Notes under the pieces: model-generated
What the model saw: only the letters and a program-made list of their open reading frames with translations
Databases searched by the model: none
What the model was told of the DNA's origin: nothing
DNA from: Mixophyes australis
Lineage: Eukaryota; Chordata; Amphibia; Anura; Limnodynastidae
Length of the DNA: 64,000 bases
Assembly (NCBI GenBank): GCA_036250195.1
Contig: JAVHZZ010000012.1
Coordinates: 93,479,455 to 93,543,454 of the forward strand
Direction of reading: 5' to 3'
Part shown: piece by piece, positions 48,417 to 60,306 of the stretch
Numbering within the stretch: the first letter of the stretch is position 1
Layout: each line of letters opens with the position of its first letter
Made by a program: the position numbers and the translations under genes

Positions 48417-48836
48417 CTGAAAACAGACAGAGAAGAGACATCAGTACAGGGCCACACTCAGCGCATCCGCTCCAGCGGCTCCACGCAGTACGGCCAACGT
48501 TCACCAACAACAACATTCAGGATCCCCGATAGTCCCACATTATAAACTAGAACACCACAAGCTCAGCCTGGCTTTCCATGGAGTCTGATGGAAAGCCTGT
48601 GATTGGCTAAGCCTGGTCACATGCGTCAGTCAATACGTTTCACGCACGGCTGATCTGTAATTTGGGTTTTTCTCTAATCTCTGCTCTCGAGGCTAAGAAT
48701 TAATTAGGAAATATCGAGCTGGCCAAAAGCACTTAGTAACGTTCACGTCCTCCCAGTAACACACCCATACTGTGCCAGGACATCCAAGGGATAAACTAAT
48801 CAAAGGTAACAGATTCAATTAAAACAAAAGGAAAGA
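48417..48836 (-). other. efna3: efna3 intron 1, acceptor-proximal part
   Basis: About 420 bp of unique sequence between the 40-bp array and the exon 2 acceptor. Nothing else is recognised. Confidence 0.55.
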
Positions 48837-51800
48837 CACCTGCGAGGTGTACATAGCGCAGGACACATGAAGAGGAGACCTGTGAGGTGTACATAGCGCA
48901 GGACACATGAAGAAGGGACCTGTGAGGTGTACATAGCGCAGGACACATGAAGAGACCTGTGAGGTGTACATAGCGCAGGACACACGAAGAGGAGACCTGT
49001 GAGGTGTACATAGCGCAGGACACATGAAGAAGGGACCTGTGAGGTGTACATAGCGCAGGACACATGAAGAGACCTGTGAGGTGTACATAGCGCAGGACAC
49101 ACGAAGAGGAGACCTGTGAGGTGTACATAGCGCAGGACACATGAAGAAGAGACCTGTGAGGTGTACATAGCGCAGGACACATGAAGAAGAGACCTGTGAG
49201 GTGTACATAGCGCAGGACACATGAAGAAGAGACCTGTGAGGTGTACATAGCGCAGGACACATGAAGAAGAGACCTGTGAGGTGTACATAGCGCAGGACAC
49301 ACGAAGAAGAGACCCGCGAGGTGTACATAGCGCAGGACACACGAAGAGGAGACCTGCGAGGTGTACATAGCGCAGGACACACGAAGAAGAGACCTGCGAG
49401 GTGTACATAGCGCAGGACACACGAAGAAGAGACCCGCGAGGTGTACATAGCGCAGGACACACGAAGAGGAGACCCGCGAGGTGTACATAGCGCAGGACAC
49501 ACGAAGAGGAGACCCGCGAGGTGTACATAGCGCAGGACACACGAAGAGGAGACCTGTGAGGTGTACATAGCGCAGGACACATGGAGACCTGTGAGGTTTA
49601 CATAGCACAGGACACATGGAGACCTGTGAGGTTTACATAGCGCAGGACACATGGAGACCTGTGAGGTGTACATAGCGCAGGACACATGAAGAAGAGACCT
49701 GTGAGGTGTACATAGCGCAGGACACATGAAGAAGAGACCTGTGAGGTGTACATAGCGCAGGACACATGAAGAAGAGACCTGTGAGGTGTACATAGCGCAG
49801 GACACATGAAGAAGAGACCTGTGAGGTGTACATAGCGCAGGACACATGAAGAAGAGACCTGTGAGGTGTACATAGCGCAGGACACATGAAGAAGAGACCC
49901 GTGAGGTGTACATAGCGCAGGACACATGAAGAAGAGACCCGTGAGGTGTACATAGCGCAGGACACACGAAGAGGAGACCCGCGAGGTGTACATAGCGCAG
50001 GACACACGAAGAGGAGACCCGCGAGGTGTACATAGCGCAGGACACACGAAGAGGAGACCCGCGAGGTGTACATAGCGCAGGACACACGAAGAGGAGACCC
50101 GCGAGGTGTACATAGCGCAGGACACACGAAGAGGAGACCCGCGAGGTGTACATAGCGCAGGACACACGAAGAGGAGACCCGCGAGGTGTACATAGCGCAG
50201 GACACACGAAGAGGAGACCCGCGAGGTGTACATAGCGCAGGACACACGAAGAGGAGACCCGCGAGGTGTACATAGCGCAGGACACACGAAGAGGAGACCC
50301 GCGAGGTGTACATAGCGCAGGACACACGAAGAGGAGACCCGCGAGGTGTACATAGCGCAGGACACACGAAGAGGAGACCCGCGAGGTGTACATAGCGCAG
50401 GACACACGAAGAGGAGACCTGTGAGGTGTACATAGCGCAGGACACATGAAGAGGAGACCTGTGAGGTGTACATAGCGCAGGACACACGAAGAAGAGACCT
50501 GTGAGGTGTACATAGCGCAGGACACACGAAGAAGAGACCTGTGAGGTGTACATAGCGCAGGACACACGAAGAAGAGACCTGTGAGGTGTACATAGCGCAG
50601 GACACATGAAGAAGAGACCTGTGAGGTGTACATAGCGCAGGACACATGAAGAAGAGACCTGTGAGGTGTACATAGCGCAGGACACATGAAGAAGAGACCT
50701 GTGAGGTGTACATAGCGCAGGACACATGAAGAAGAGACCTGTGAGGTGTACATAGCGCAGGACACATGAAGAAGAGACCTGTGAGGTGTACATAGCGCAG
50801 GACACATGAAGAAGAGACCTGTGAGGTGTACATAGCGCAGGACACATGAAGAAGAGACCTGTGAGGTGTACATAGCGCAGGACACATGAAGAAGAGACCT
50901 GTGAGGTGTACATAGCGCAGGACACATGAAGAAGAGACCTGTGAGGTGTACATAGCGCAGGACACATGAAGAAGAGACCTGTGAGGTGTACATAGCGCAG
51001 GACACATGAAGAAGAGACCTGTGAGGTGTACATAGCGCAGGACACATGAAGAAGAGACCTGTGAGGTGTACATAGCGCAGGACACATGAAGAAGAGACCT
51101 GTGAGGTGTACATAGCGCAGGACACATGAAGAAGAGACCTGTGAGGTGTACATAGCGCAGGACACATGAAGAAGAGACCTGTGAGGTGTACATAGCGCAG
51201 GACACATGAAGAAGAGACCTGTGAGGTGTACATAGCGCAGGACACATGAAGAAGAGACCTGTGAGGTGTACATAGCGCAGGACACATGAAGAAGAGACCT
51301 GTGAGGTGTACATAGCGCAGGACACATGAAGAAGAGACCTGTGAGGTGTACATAGCGCAGGACACATGAAGAAGAGACCTGTGAGGTGTACATAGCGCAG
51401 GACACATGAAGAAGAGACCTGTGAGGTGTACATAGCGCAGGACACATGAAGAAGAGACCTGTGAGGTGTACATAGCGCAGGACACATGAAGAAGAGACCT
51501 GTGAGGTGTACATAGCGCAGGACACATGAAGAAGAGACCTGTGAGGTGTACATAGCGCAGGACACATGAAGAAGAGACCTGTGAGGTGTACATAGCGCAG
51601 GACACATGAAGAAGAGACCTGTGAGGTGTACATAGCGCAGGACACATGAAGAAGAGACCTGTGAGGTGTACATAGCGCAGGACACATGAAGAAGAGACCT
51701 GTGAGGTGTACATAGCGCAGGACACATGAAGAAGAGACCTGTGAGGTGTACATAGCGCAGGACACATGAAGAAGAGACCTGTGAGGTGTACATAGCGCAG

Positions 51801-52054
51801 GACACATGAAGAAGAGACCTGTGAGGTGTACATAGCGCAGGACACATGAAGAAGAGACCTGTGAGGTGTACATAGCGCAGGACACATGAAGAAGAGACCT
51901 GTGAGGTGTACATAGCGCAGGACACATGAAGAAGAGACCTGTGAGGTGTACATAGCGCAGGACACATGAAGAGGAGACCTGTGAGGTGTACATAGCGCAG
52001 GACACATGAAGAAGAGACCTGTGAGGTGTACATAGCGCAGGACACATGAAGAGA
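48837..52054. repeat. 40-bp minisatellite in efna3 intron 1
   Basis: About 80 units: 'gacctgtgaggtgtacatag', 'cgcaggacacatgaagaaga'. A CpG-rich subtype ('gacccgcgagg', 'cacacgaagagga') makes uniform blocks at about 49310-49540 and 49970-50400. The TpG subtype makes a run of about 34 apparently identical units at about 50600-51970. A few shortened units occur at 48950, 49070 and 49580-49670. On the minus strand the unit has no stop in any frame, which explains the overlapping 812-1062-codon open frames. Confidence 0.97.
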
Positions 52055-55000
52055 CTGTATAAACACCGCACTGTCCCCTCCGGAGAGGCGTGTACTTGGG
52101 TCTGTATTAATATAGTGCACTGTCCTTCCTTCTCTGGTCAGCAGGATAATTAGTGTTGTCCTTGTGAAGGACAAGACATACGTGATGGCATATGGAAAGC
52201 AGGAGGCACAGATGTCCAACCTTGCCCTCTCCGGCTATAACTCTTCCCTCCAGGCATTGCAATCACAGGGCCAGACCCGCCGCAGGCACAGATGCAGCGT
52301 AGCCGTTGCCAGAGGTCAGGATCGCTCCAGTGCAGACACAGGCTGGGCCTGACCTGTTATAAGGAGTCATTTAGTGTGCGCACTGCCAAACAGCTGGGAT
52401 AGCGGAGAGAAGACCCCAAAACATACTCAAGAAGAATGGATTTCACCAACACGCCATATTGTATAAATGTGGCAGAAACACGGGATGTATAGGCCATGCC
52501 GAGCATTCAAAAAGACTCCCGACTGCACCTGCCTCCCGAAATACGCAGCTCCCACCTCTTCAATTCAGAACATTGTATCCCGCCAACGCAAGGGCTCATT
52601 TCTGCATTTGGTGCAGAGTCTGCAACATAACAGTGTCTCGCCCGCACAGCCCCGCGGTTAGATCGGTACCCCCATCAGAAGCAGCAATGTCATGTTGGCA
52701 CAATAATCCCGCCAAGTACCAGCATTAATGGAAGCAAAGGGCAGATGTAGAAGCCGGGCAAGGAACGCCGCCGCGGTTATATATGACCTATCATACAGCG
52801 CAGTCCTGGCCATGTTGGTTTTAGAAGGGAATGTTTAATATGGCAGAGATTGGCGCCTTTGTGAATGGAAGGAGCGCTGCAGGGGTAGAGACATGCCCTA
52901 TTGACATGTTCCAGACAGAGACAAGAGACAGCTAATAGAGAGGCAGTTTGTCAGGATTAATGTAGACTTTGCCTAGAGGAATCTCTTTAGCCGGCAAGCG
53001 ACATTATAAAAATACAGCTGTCAGAGGCGCTCTGCTCCCAGCCACTAGATATTTTTAGCAAGTGGGTCCCATTTATACTAATTAAGAGGCAGCTCTCTGC
53101 ACCCCCACACAAGCAGACAGCTACTTCAGCCAGCCCCAGTCACTTACACGGATGAGTCGAGTACACCAGAGAGAACTGGATGCCGCACACTTCATCCTCT
53201 GCTCCCAGCTGTCACATCTACTGGATCAGCAAAGTAACCAGTCTATCAGCTTCACCGATCTGTGTACTGTGCGTGCCCTGCCCAACACCCACAACTTCAT
53301 GTATCTGTACCTCTCATCTCAGCAACATCTACCCCCCCCCCCCCCACGTCTCCTCCATCATTTCATGTATCTATGCATCTCTAACATCAGCAATGTCCCG
53401 TCCCCCCCCAAGGCACTGCCATCAATTCACGTACCCAAACACCCCCACTTCCAAAGAGCATCTCTAATTGTAGGCACTACTACCCCTATTATTGTGCACT
53501 ATCATCTCTATGCCACAAACCTACCAGTCTCACTTTTGTAAACTTCTTCCCAACCACCGATATATAGATACACACCCCCCCACCCCCACCCCCGCCCAAT
53601 TCAGTGCAGCCTTAGCTCACTGTGTAATATTCTATGTCTCCTGCCTTCACCACTAACTAAATAATACTGCACAATACTCCCTCCTCCATGCCAGTCACAC
53701 ACCCTTGCACATTGCCACCATCCCCAGCCCTAGACCACTGTCCTCTCCTGGTATGCAAATATCTAGTCCAGCTTCATCTCTGCAGAGAATCACAGCTGGA
53801 TCGGATTTTCCATGTATGCCCAAGAAATTCCTCAGCAGAAGTAGCTATTTAGTAGACGGGCTTATTAGGAAAATAGTTAACGGGAGTAGTAGATTCTGTG
53901 GATAGCTACTGAGCAGAGGTGGTACGGTGTTCAGGAACAAAGCTTAATGCTGCTTATGGTTAACATTTGGCTGAGGGTTGATGGAGAAGATTGATTGACG
54001 GGGCCTAGTCGTGATCATCTGGAGTCCCATCAGATTCTATGCAAATGAGAGTTCTACAGGCAGAGAAATCCTTCTCCCCAAACTCAGCATCTGTCCTACA
54101 TGAGAAGCCAAGAGAGCGGAGAACAGAAGGTCTGCTCCGCTCCCGGCAGCAACAATCACTGTGACGACAGCGAGAATAACAAGGAACCAGGCGCGGACAG
54201 CAGGCCCTAGGCTATCGGCGTGACATATCTGGGACAGATGAGAAAAGGCGCTGGGGTGGGGGCTTACACGGGAGTGGGGTGAGCAGTATGGTGAGACTAG
54301 CCACCCCAGAGAAAATCTGGTCACACCACTTCATCAGTGATATAGGGAAGCCAGGGGGTGCGATGGGAGGCGTTTGTACGACCAGTTACGACGTCGCCCA
54401 GGACCGACATGGCCATGCTAACATCTAAAGTGTGATTCAGGGCATCAGGTTATATGACAAGCACATGCAGTATTAAATATGCATGGTTTTTTTTCACACA
54501 AGATTTAAAGGAAATAAGACGGAGTGAGCAGAAAGGCTTACTATCTAAACTGGGACCGTCAAAGTTCAGGCAGGAGGTAATTGTATTTCCCACAGAACTG
54601 TAGCGATGCTTCACACACACAGCCCTGGTCCCCATTTGTCAGAGAGGTTTTGCCTTCCTTCCCAGAGACCAAATCCACTGAGATTGCTCCACGTCGCCCT
54701 CCCACCAGCCCGTCTGCCATCTCCGCAGCCTCCTCCCGGAGACGCAGGCTTTTCAGTGGGACTAATTTCAGCCGGCAGGCACACAAAGCTGCACATGGCA
54801 GGGGAAATGGAAGGCTTTACAAGAGGCAGGAAGAGAGAAGGGAGAACAATAAGGAAATAAAGAGAAGGACATCATAGGTATCTACAGAAAGGGAAGAGTA
54901 TGGAGACCGGTGAGATAGAGGAGGTACAGTGAGGTATAGATGGGGTGCCTAGGTGAATATAGTCCAAGGAGAAGACACTTATAAGTATAGTGACAATGAG

Positions 55001-57550
55001 GATTTATAGTGTGATGAAGGTGCGAGACTCACATTACTAGGATATAACACTATTATATGATAAACCATTGCACTCTCACATCTCCCCGGCACTCTATACA
55101 CACTACCAAATCTAATGCTCAATGTGGAACCCTAGGCTGGTGGAAGTACCCCGGGGTCACAGGATGTAGTACAGGTTGGGGTATATATGCAGAGGTGACT
55201 TATAGAAGACTGGGTGTCTGTGTCCTAGATAAGACAATCCACTACACACAATACCGCAGATCTCCTGCGCTCCAGCAAACACTGAACTGGCCCATAAATA
55301 ATTGAGAGAGCATTAGACGGACGATACATCAGCCAGGCAGCTGTGAGCCTGAATGACGCGCTGAAGAATCGTTCAGGACGGGAGCATCAGCTGAAATGGT
55401 CCCAACACTGCTGACCCCCTGACGTCTGAGAGACAGCGTGGTCCGCCTACAGCTGCGGCCACGTGTCTAATGGACGGATGGATAGAGAAAGCCCTCACCC
55501 AGACAACACCAATTATCATAAACACAGAACGTAGAAAACACATCCGTAGGGGTGGTTCATCTGACCTTCCCAACGCCGGGTGACAGATTAATAACAGCAC
55601 ATTTTACTTTTGTTTATACGCTACAGAACTGCACAAGCCTAAAGTCGCCTGAAGAGAACCAGAATCAATGTTGGTCTGAGGTCATAAAACCAATGTTCGG
55701 CCCACAACAGAGACGCATTCAACAGAGGTCCCATCTTCTGAACATTAGAGACACCACAGGCAGTGTGAACGACAATGCCTAGATCATGTGGACCAGGATA
55801 CCAGCCATGCATTGGGTTTGTAGCTGAAAGGGTGACTGAGGGACCCCAGAGTGCCCTCCTCATATACCCCACCTTCCCTCCGGGCAGTGACGTACCACCA
55901 CGAGCAGGTCACGGGCCGACAGTGAGGAATCTTTGGAGGCCTCGGCCTGGTACATACTAATGGTTCCGTCTTGTAGAACAGCGTGTAACAGGCTCCTGCA
56001 GATGAGGGGAATCCATTGTACAGAAAATAACTATTGTCCAACTGTCAGGTGCTATCGATTGGCACATCACGTGTATTGTGGAGGCAGAGGGCTGTGATCA
56101 GCATCACAAACACGGCTCCATCTGAGCGAGCCCAGGACCACCAAGGCAGACCTCCGCATTACTATAGACCTCTACCTTAGGAATAAAAGATCAGCTCTTC
56201 CGCTCAGTTACAGCAATCATTCCCGTGAGGGGGGAAAAAGAACAGATTACATCAGCTCCATAATTATGGAGCCTCACAGACCACATTGTAAGGAATGAGC
56301 TTCTCTAGCACATAAATCTGACCATTGTATCCTGAAGAAAGCGCCTCGGCAAGTTATGCACCGCCAGACGACTTATTTCTAAGATCATGGCCGAGGTGCG
56401 TTACATGTTCCGTCATCGGACACATGCTAATAAAGTCCACAGGGTTACAGCCGAGTGCATTACCCACCCCCGCATGAATTGTGCTCCGGCAGCGTTTCAT
56501 GGATATGATGCGTGGACACAATGTAATCAGTTCTGGTGAAAGCTGGATACTCAGCAATATCATGGTACACAGTGGTCTGCAATGAACACTACGGCAGGGG
56601 TCTTATCTGTGTGCACTACAGCCTGCGGGACAGACATACAATCCTGTTTAGGGTTTACCGTTAACTAATCAGAGACAAAAATAGAAAAGCGCAAAGACAG
56701 TTTCCTCCACTCGCCCCTCTCTCTCCACCCTGCAGAGAACTCATCAGTGATTTCTGCTGCTGGAAATAGACAGATATAACATTAGAAAGCTTTATTTATT
56801 GTATAACTGACAGGCTGTGGCCTCAATCTGTTCTCTTGCTTCTATTGTCCCTGTGAAAGCAGAAGGGGGAACAGAGATGGTGATCCGTCTACTGGAAGAA
56901 GCCATGCAGAAAAGTGACAATTTCCATAGTAATATTAGCCAGCAATGTCCACTGACCAGAAACATCAGGGGATACTCTATTGGCGGGAAGATTCTCCGAG
57001 ACATTCTAGTCTCATGCCTCAGGGAGCCTGAACCGCTGGCGTCACGTCCTCACCTCCAGCAGAAAATAGCTGGCCCTACTATCAAAGCATCTGGACCAAA
57101 GCTCGTCACTTCTTACTCTATGATATGGTGGACCTGTACCAGGAGGGTGTTGGGAGGTAAGCGGTAAGAAGTACGGCAGGAGAGAAGGGCGAGAAGTAAT
57201 AAGCGATGGTAGCTATAGCATCCAGCTGCATTGTACTAGATTCACAGTGTGGTTTACACAGTTTGGATGTAACCCTAATTGTTAATGCAATGTCCATAAA
57301 CACCAACAGTGGAGTACCGATTGTGCCCAGAAAGCTTCTTGTAGTATTTATAAGAGGCATCAGTTTTACCAAAGTTAGGCGGGTAGCAACAGTAAAGAAG
57401 GGGCAAAATGGGTGAGCAGGATCTTTAGTAGGCAGCGAGGAGGATACAGCAAGAGTGACCATCAGTGAAGACTAGAATGAAGACTATACTCCAATATCTG
57501 GGGGCTCCACGTTAGTGGGCAGTTGATAAGTCTGAGGGGCTGGTTACCTG
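52055..57550 (-). other. efna3: efna3 intron 1 interior, no exon recognised
   Basis: About 5.5 kb of mainly unique sequence. C-runs occur at 53331-53345, 53403-53410 and 53574-53595. Several short open frames were checked for the ephrin exon 1 signature (signal peptide plus HAVYWNSSN) and none has it. The plus-strand frame at 56817-57167 has no recognised domain. Confidence 0.45.
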
Positions 57551-57581
57551 CGCCATGTTTGACAGAGGAAAGGGGTGAGCA

Positions 57582-60306
57582 GAAAAAAAGAGACAGAAGG
57601 ATAAGGTGTAAGGCAGGAGAAGGAGACAGAAGGATAAGGTGTAAGGCAGGAGAAGGAGACAGAAGGATAAGGTGTAAGGCAAGAGAAGGAGACAGAAGGA
57701 TAAGGTGTAAGGCAGGAGAAAGAGACAGAAGGATAAGGTGTAAGGCAAGAGAAAAAAAAAGACAGAAGGATAAGGTGTAAGACAGGAGAAAGAGAGAAGG
57801 ATAAGGTGTAAGGCAGGAGAAGGAGACAGAAGGAGAAGGTGTAAGGCAGGAGAAAGAGACAGAAGGATAAGGTGTAAGGCAGGAGAAAAAAAAAAAGACA
57901 GAAGGATAAGGTGTAAGGCAGGAGAAGGAGACAGAAGGATAAGGTGTAAGGCAGGAGAAAGAGACAGAAGGATAAGGTGTAAGGCAAGAGAAAAAAAAAG
58001 ACAGAAGGATAAGGTGTAAGACAGGAGAAAGAGAGAAGGATAAGGTGTAAGGCAGGAGAAGGAGACAGAAGGAGAAGGTGTAAGGCAGGAGAAAAAGACA
58101 GAAGGATAAGGTGTAAGGCAGGAGAAAGAGAGACAGAAGGATAAGGTGTAAGGCAAGAGAAAAAAACAGACAGAAGGATAAGGTGTAAGGCAGGAGAAAA
58201 ACAGACAGAAGGATAAGGTGTAAGGCAGGAGAAAGAGGCAGAAGGATAAGGTGTAATGCAGGAGAAAAAGACAGAAGGATAAGGTGTAAGGCAGGAGAAA
58301 GAGAGACAGAAGGATAAGGTGTAAGGCAAGAGAAAAAAAAAGACAGAAGGATAAGGTGTAAGGCAGGAGAAGGAGACAGAAGGATAAGGTGTAAGGTAGG
58401 AGAAAGAGGCAGAAGGATAAGGTGTAAGGCAGGAGAAAGAGGCAGAAGGATAAGGTGTAAGGCAGGAGAAAAACAGACAGAAGGATAAGGTGTAAGGCAG
58501 GAGAAAAAAAAGACAGAAGGATAAGGTGTAAGGCAGGAGAAAAAAAAGACAGAAGGATAAGGTGTAAGGCAGGAGAAAAAAAAGACAGAAGGATAAGGTG
58601 TAAGGCAGGAGAAGGAGACAGAAGGATAAGGTGTAAGGTAGGAGAAAGAGGCAGAAGGATAAGGTGTAAGGCAGGAGAAAGAGGCAGAAGGATAAGGTGT
58701 AAGGCAGGAGAAAAAAAAAAAGAGACAGAAGGATAAGGTGTAAGGCAGGAGAAGGAGACAGAAGGATAAGGTGTGAGGCAAGAGAAGGAGACAGAAGGAT
58801 AAGGTGTAAGGCAGGAGAAGGAGACAGAAGGATAAGGTGTAGGGCAGGAGAAGGAGACAGAAGGATAAGGTGTAAGGCAGGAGAAAGAGAGAAGGATACG
58901 GTGTAAGGCAGGAGAAAGACAGACAGAAGGATAAGGTGTAAGGCAGGAGAAAGAGACAGAAGGATAGGGTGTAAGGCAGGAGAAAGAGACAGAAGGATAA
59001 GGTGTAAGGCAGGAGAAAGACAGACAGAAGGATAAGGTGTAAGGCAGGAGAAAGAGACAGAAGGATAGGGTGTAAGGCAGGAGGAGACAGAAGGATAAGG
59101 TGTAAGGCAGGAGAAGGAGACAGAAGGATAAGGTGTAAGGCAGGAGAAAAAAAAAGACAGAAGGATAAGGTGTAAGGCAGGAGAAGGAGACAGAAGGATA
59201 AGGTGTAAGGCAGGAGAAAAAAAAAAAGAGACAGAAGGATAAGGTGTAAGGCAGGAGAAGGAGACAGAAGGATAAGGTGTGAGGCAAGAGAAGGAGACAG
59301 AAGGATAAGGTGTGAGGCAAGAGAAGGAGACAGAAGGATAAGGTGTAAGGCAGGAGAAAGACAGACAGAAGGATAAGGTGTAAGGCAGGAGAAAGAGACA
59401 GAAGGATAGGGTGTAAGGCAGGAGGAGACAGAAGGATAAGGTGTAAGGCAGGAGAAGGAGACAGAAGGATAAGGTGTAAGGCAGGAGAAAAACAGACAGA
59501 AGGATAAGGTGTAAGGCAGGAGAAAAAAAAGACAGAAGGATAAGGTGTAAGGCAGGAGAAAGAGGCAGAAGGATAAGGTGTAATGCAGGAGAAAAAGACA
59601 GAAGGATAATGTGTAAGGCAGGAGAAAAAGAGACAGAAGGATAAGGTGTAAGGCAGGAGAAAGAGACAGAAGGATAAGGTGTAAGGCAAGAGAAAAAAAA
59701 GAGACAGAAGGATAAGGTGTAAGGCAGGAGAAAGAGAGAAGGATAAGGTGTAAGGCAGGAGAAAAAAAAGACAGAAGGATAAGGTGTAAGGCAGGAGAAA
59801 GAGGCAGAAGGATAAGGTGTAAGGCAGGAGAAAAACAGACAGAAGGATAAGGTGTAAGGCAGGAGAAGGAGACAGAAGGATAAGGTGTAAGGCAGGAGAA
59901 AGAGGCAGAAGGATAAGGTGTAAGGCAGGAGAAAAACAGACAGAAGGATAAGGTGTAAGGCAGGAGAAAGAGGCAGAAGGATAAGGTGTAATGCAGGAGA
60001 AAAAGACAGAAGGATAAGGTGTAAGGCAGGAGAAAAAGAGACAGAAGGATAAGGTGTAAGGCAAGAGAAAAAAAAGAGACAGAAGGATAAGGTGTAAGGC
60101 AGGAGAAAGAGAGAAGGATAAGGTGTAAGGCAGGAGAAAAACAGACAGAAGGATAAGGTGTAAGGTAGGAGAAAGAGGCAGAAGGATAAGGTGTAAGGCA
60201 GGAGAAAAACAGACAGAAGGATAAGGTGTAAGGCAGGAGAAACAGACAGAAGGATAAGGTGTAAGGTAGGAGAAAGAGGCAGAAGGATAAGGTGTAAGGC
60301 AGGTGA
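57582..60306. repeat. purine-rich minisatellite (about 30-39 bp) in efna3 intron 1
   Basis: About 80 units: 'gacagaaggataaggtgtaa', 'ggcaggagaaaga'. Length varies through an A-run of 1 to 11 bases and small inserts (aacagac, gagaga). The plus strand is almost all purine apart from short 'gtgt', 'ggc' and 'gac'. The minus (sense) strand is pyrimidine-rich. Length variation breaks and restores the long minus-strand open frames, which have no protein character beyond the repeat. Confidence 0.95.

Noticed and set aside
48819..52219. Overlapping minus-strand frames of 812-1062 codons
   Set aside because: All three frames are open because the 40-bp unit (40 codons when read through all phases) happens to contain no stop on that strand; chance is (61/64)^40, about 0.15. 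They are the same cysteine-rich repeat in three registers, inside efna3 intron 1.
54037..54324. Minus-strand frame with a hydrophobic stretch (WFLVILAVVTVIVAAGSGA) as efna3 exon 1
   Set aside because: It lacks the HAVYWNSSN-like sequence and a matching donor after the hydrophobic part, and the order of segments does not fit an ephrin signal exon.
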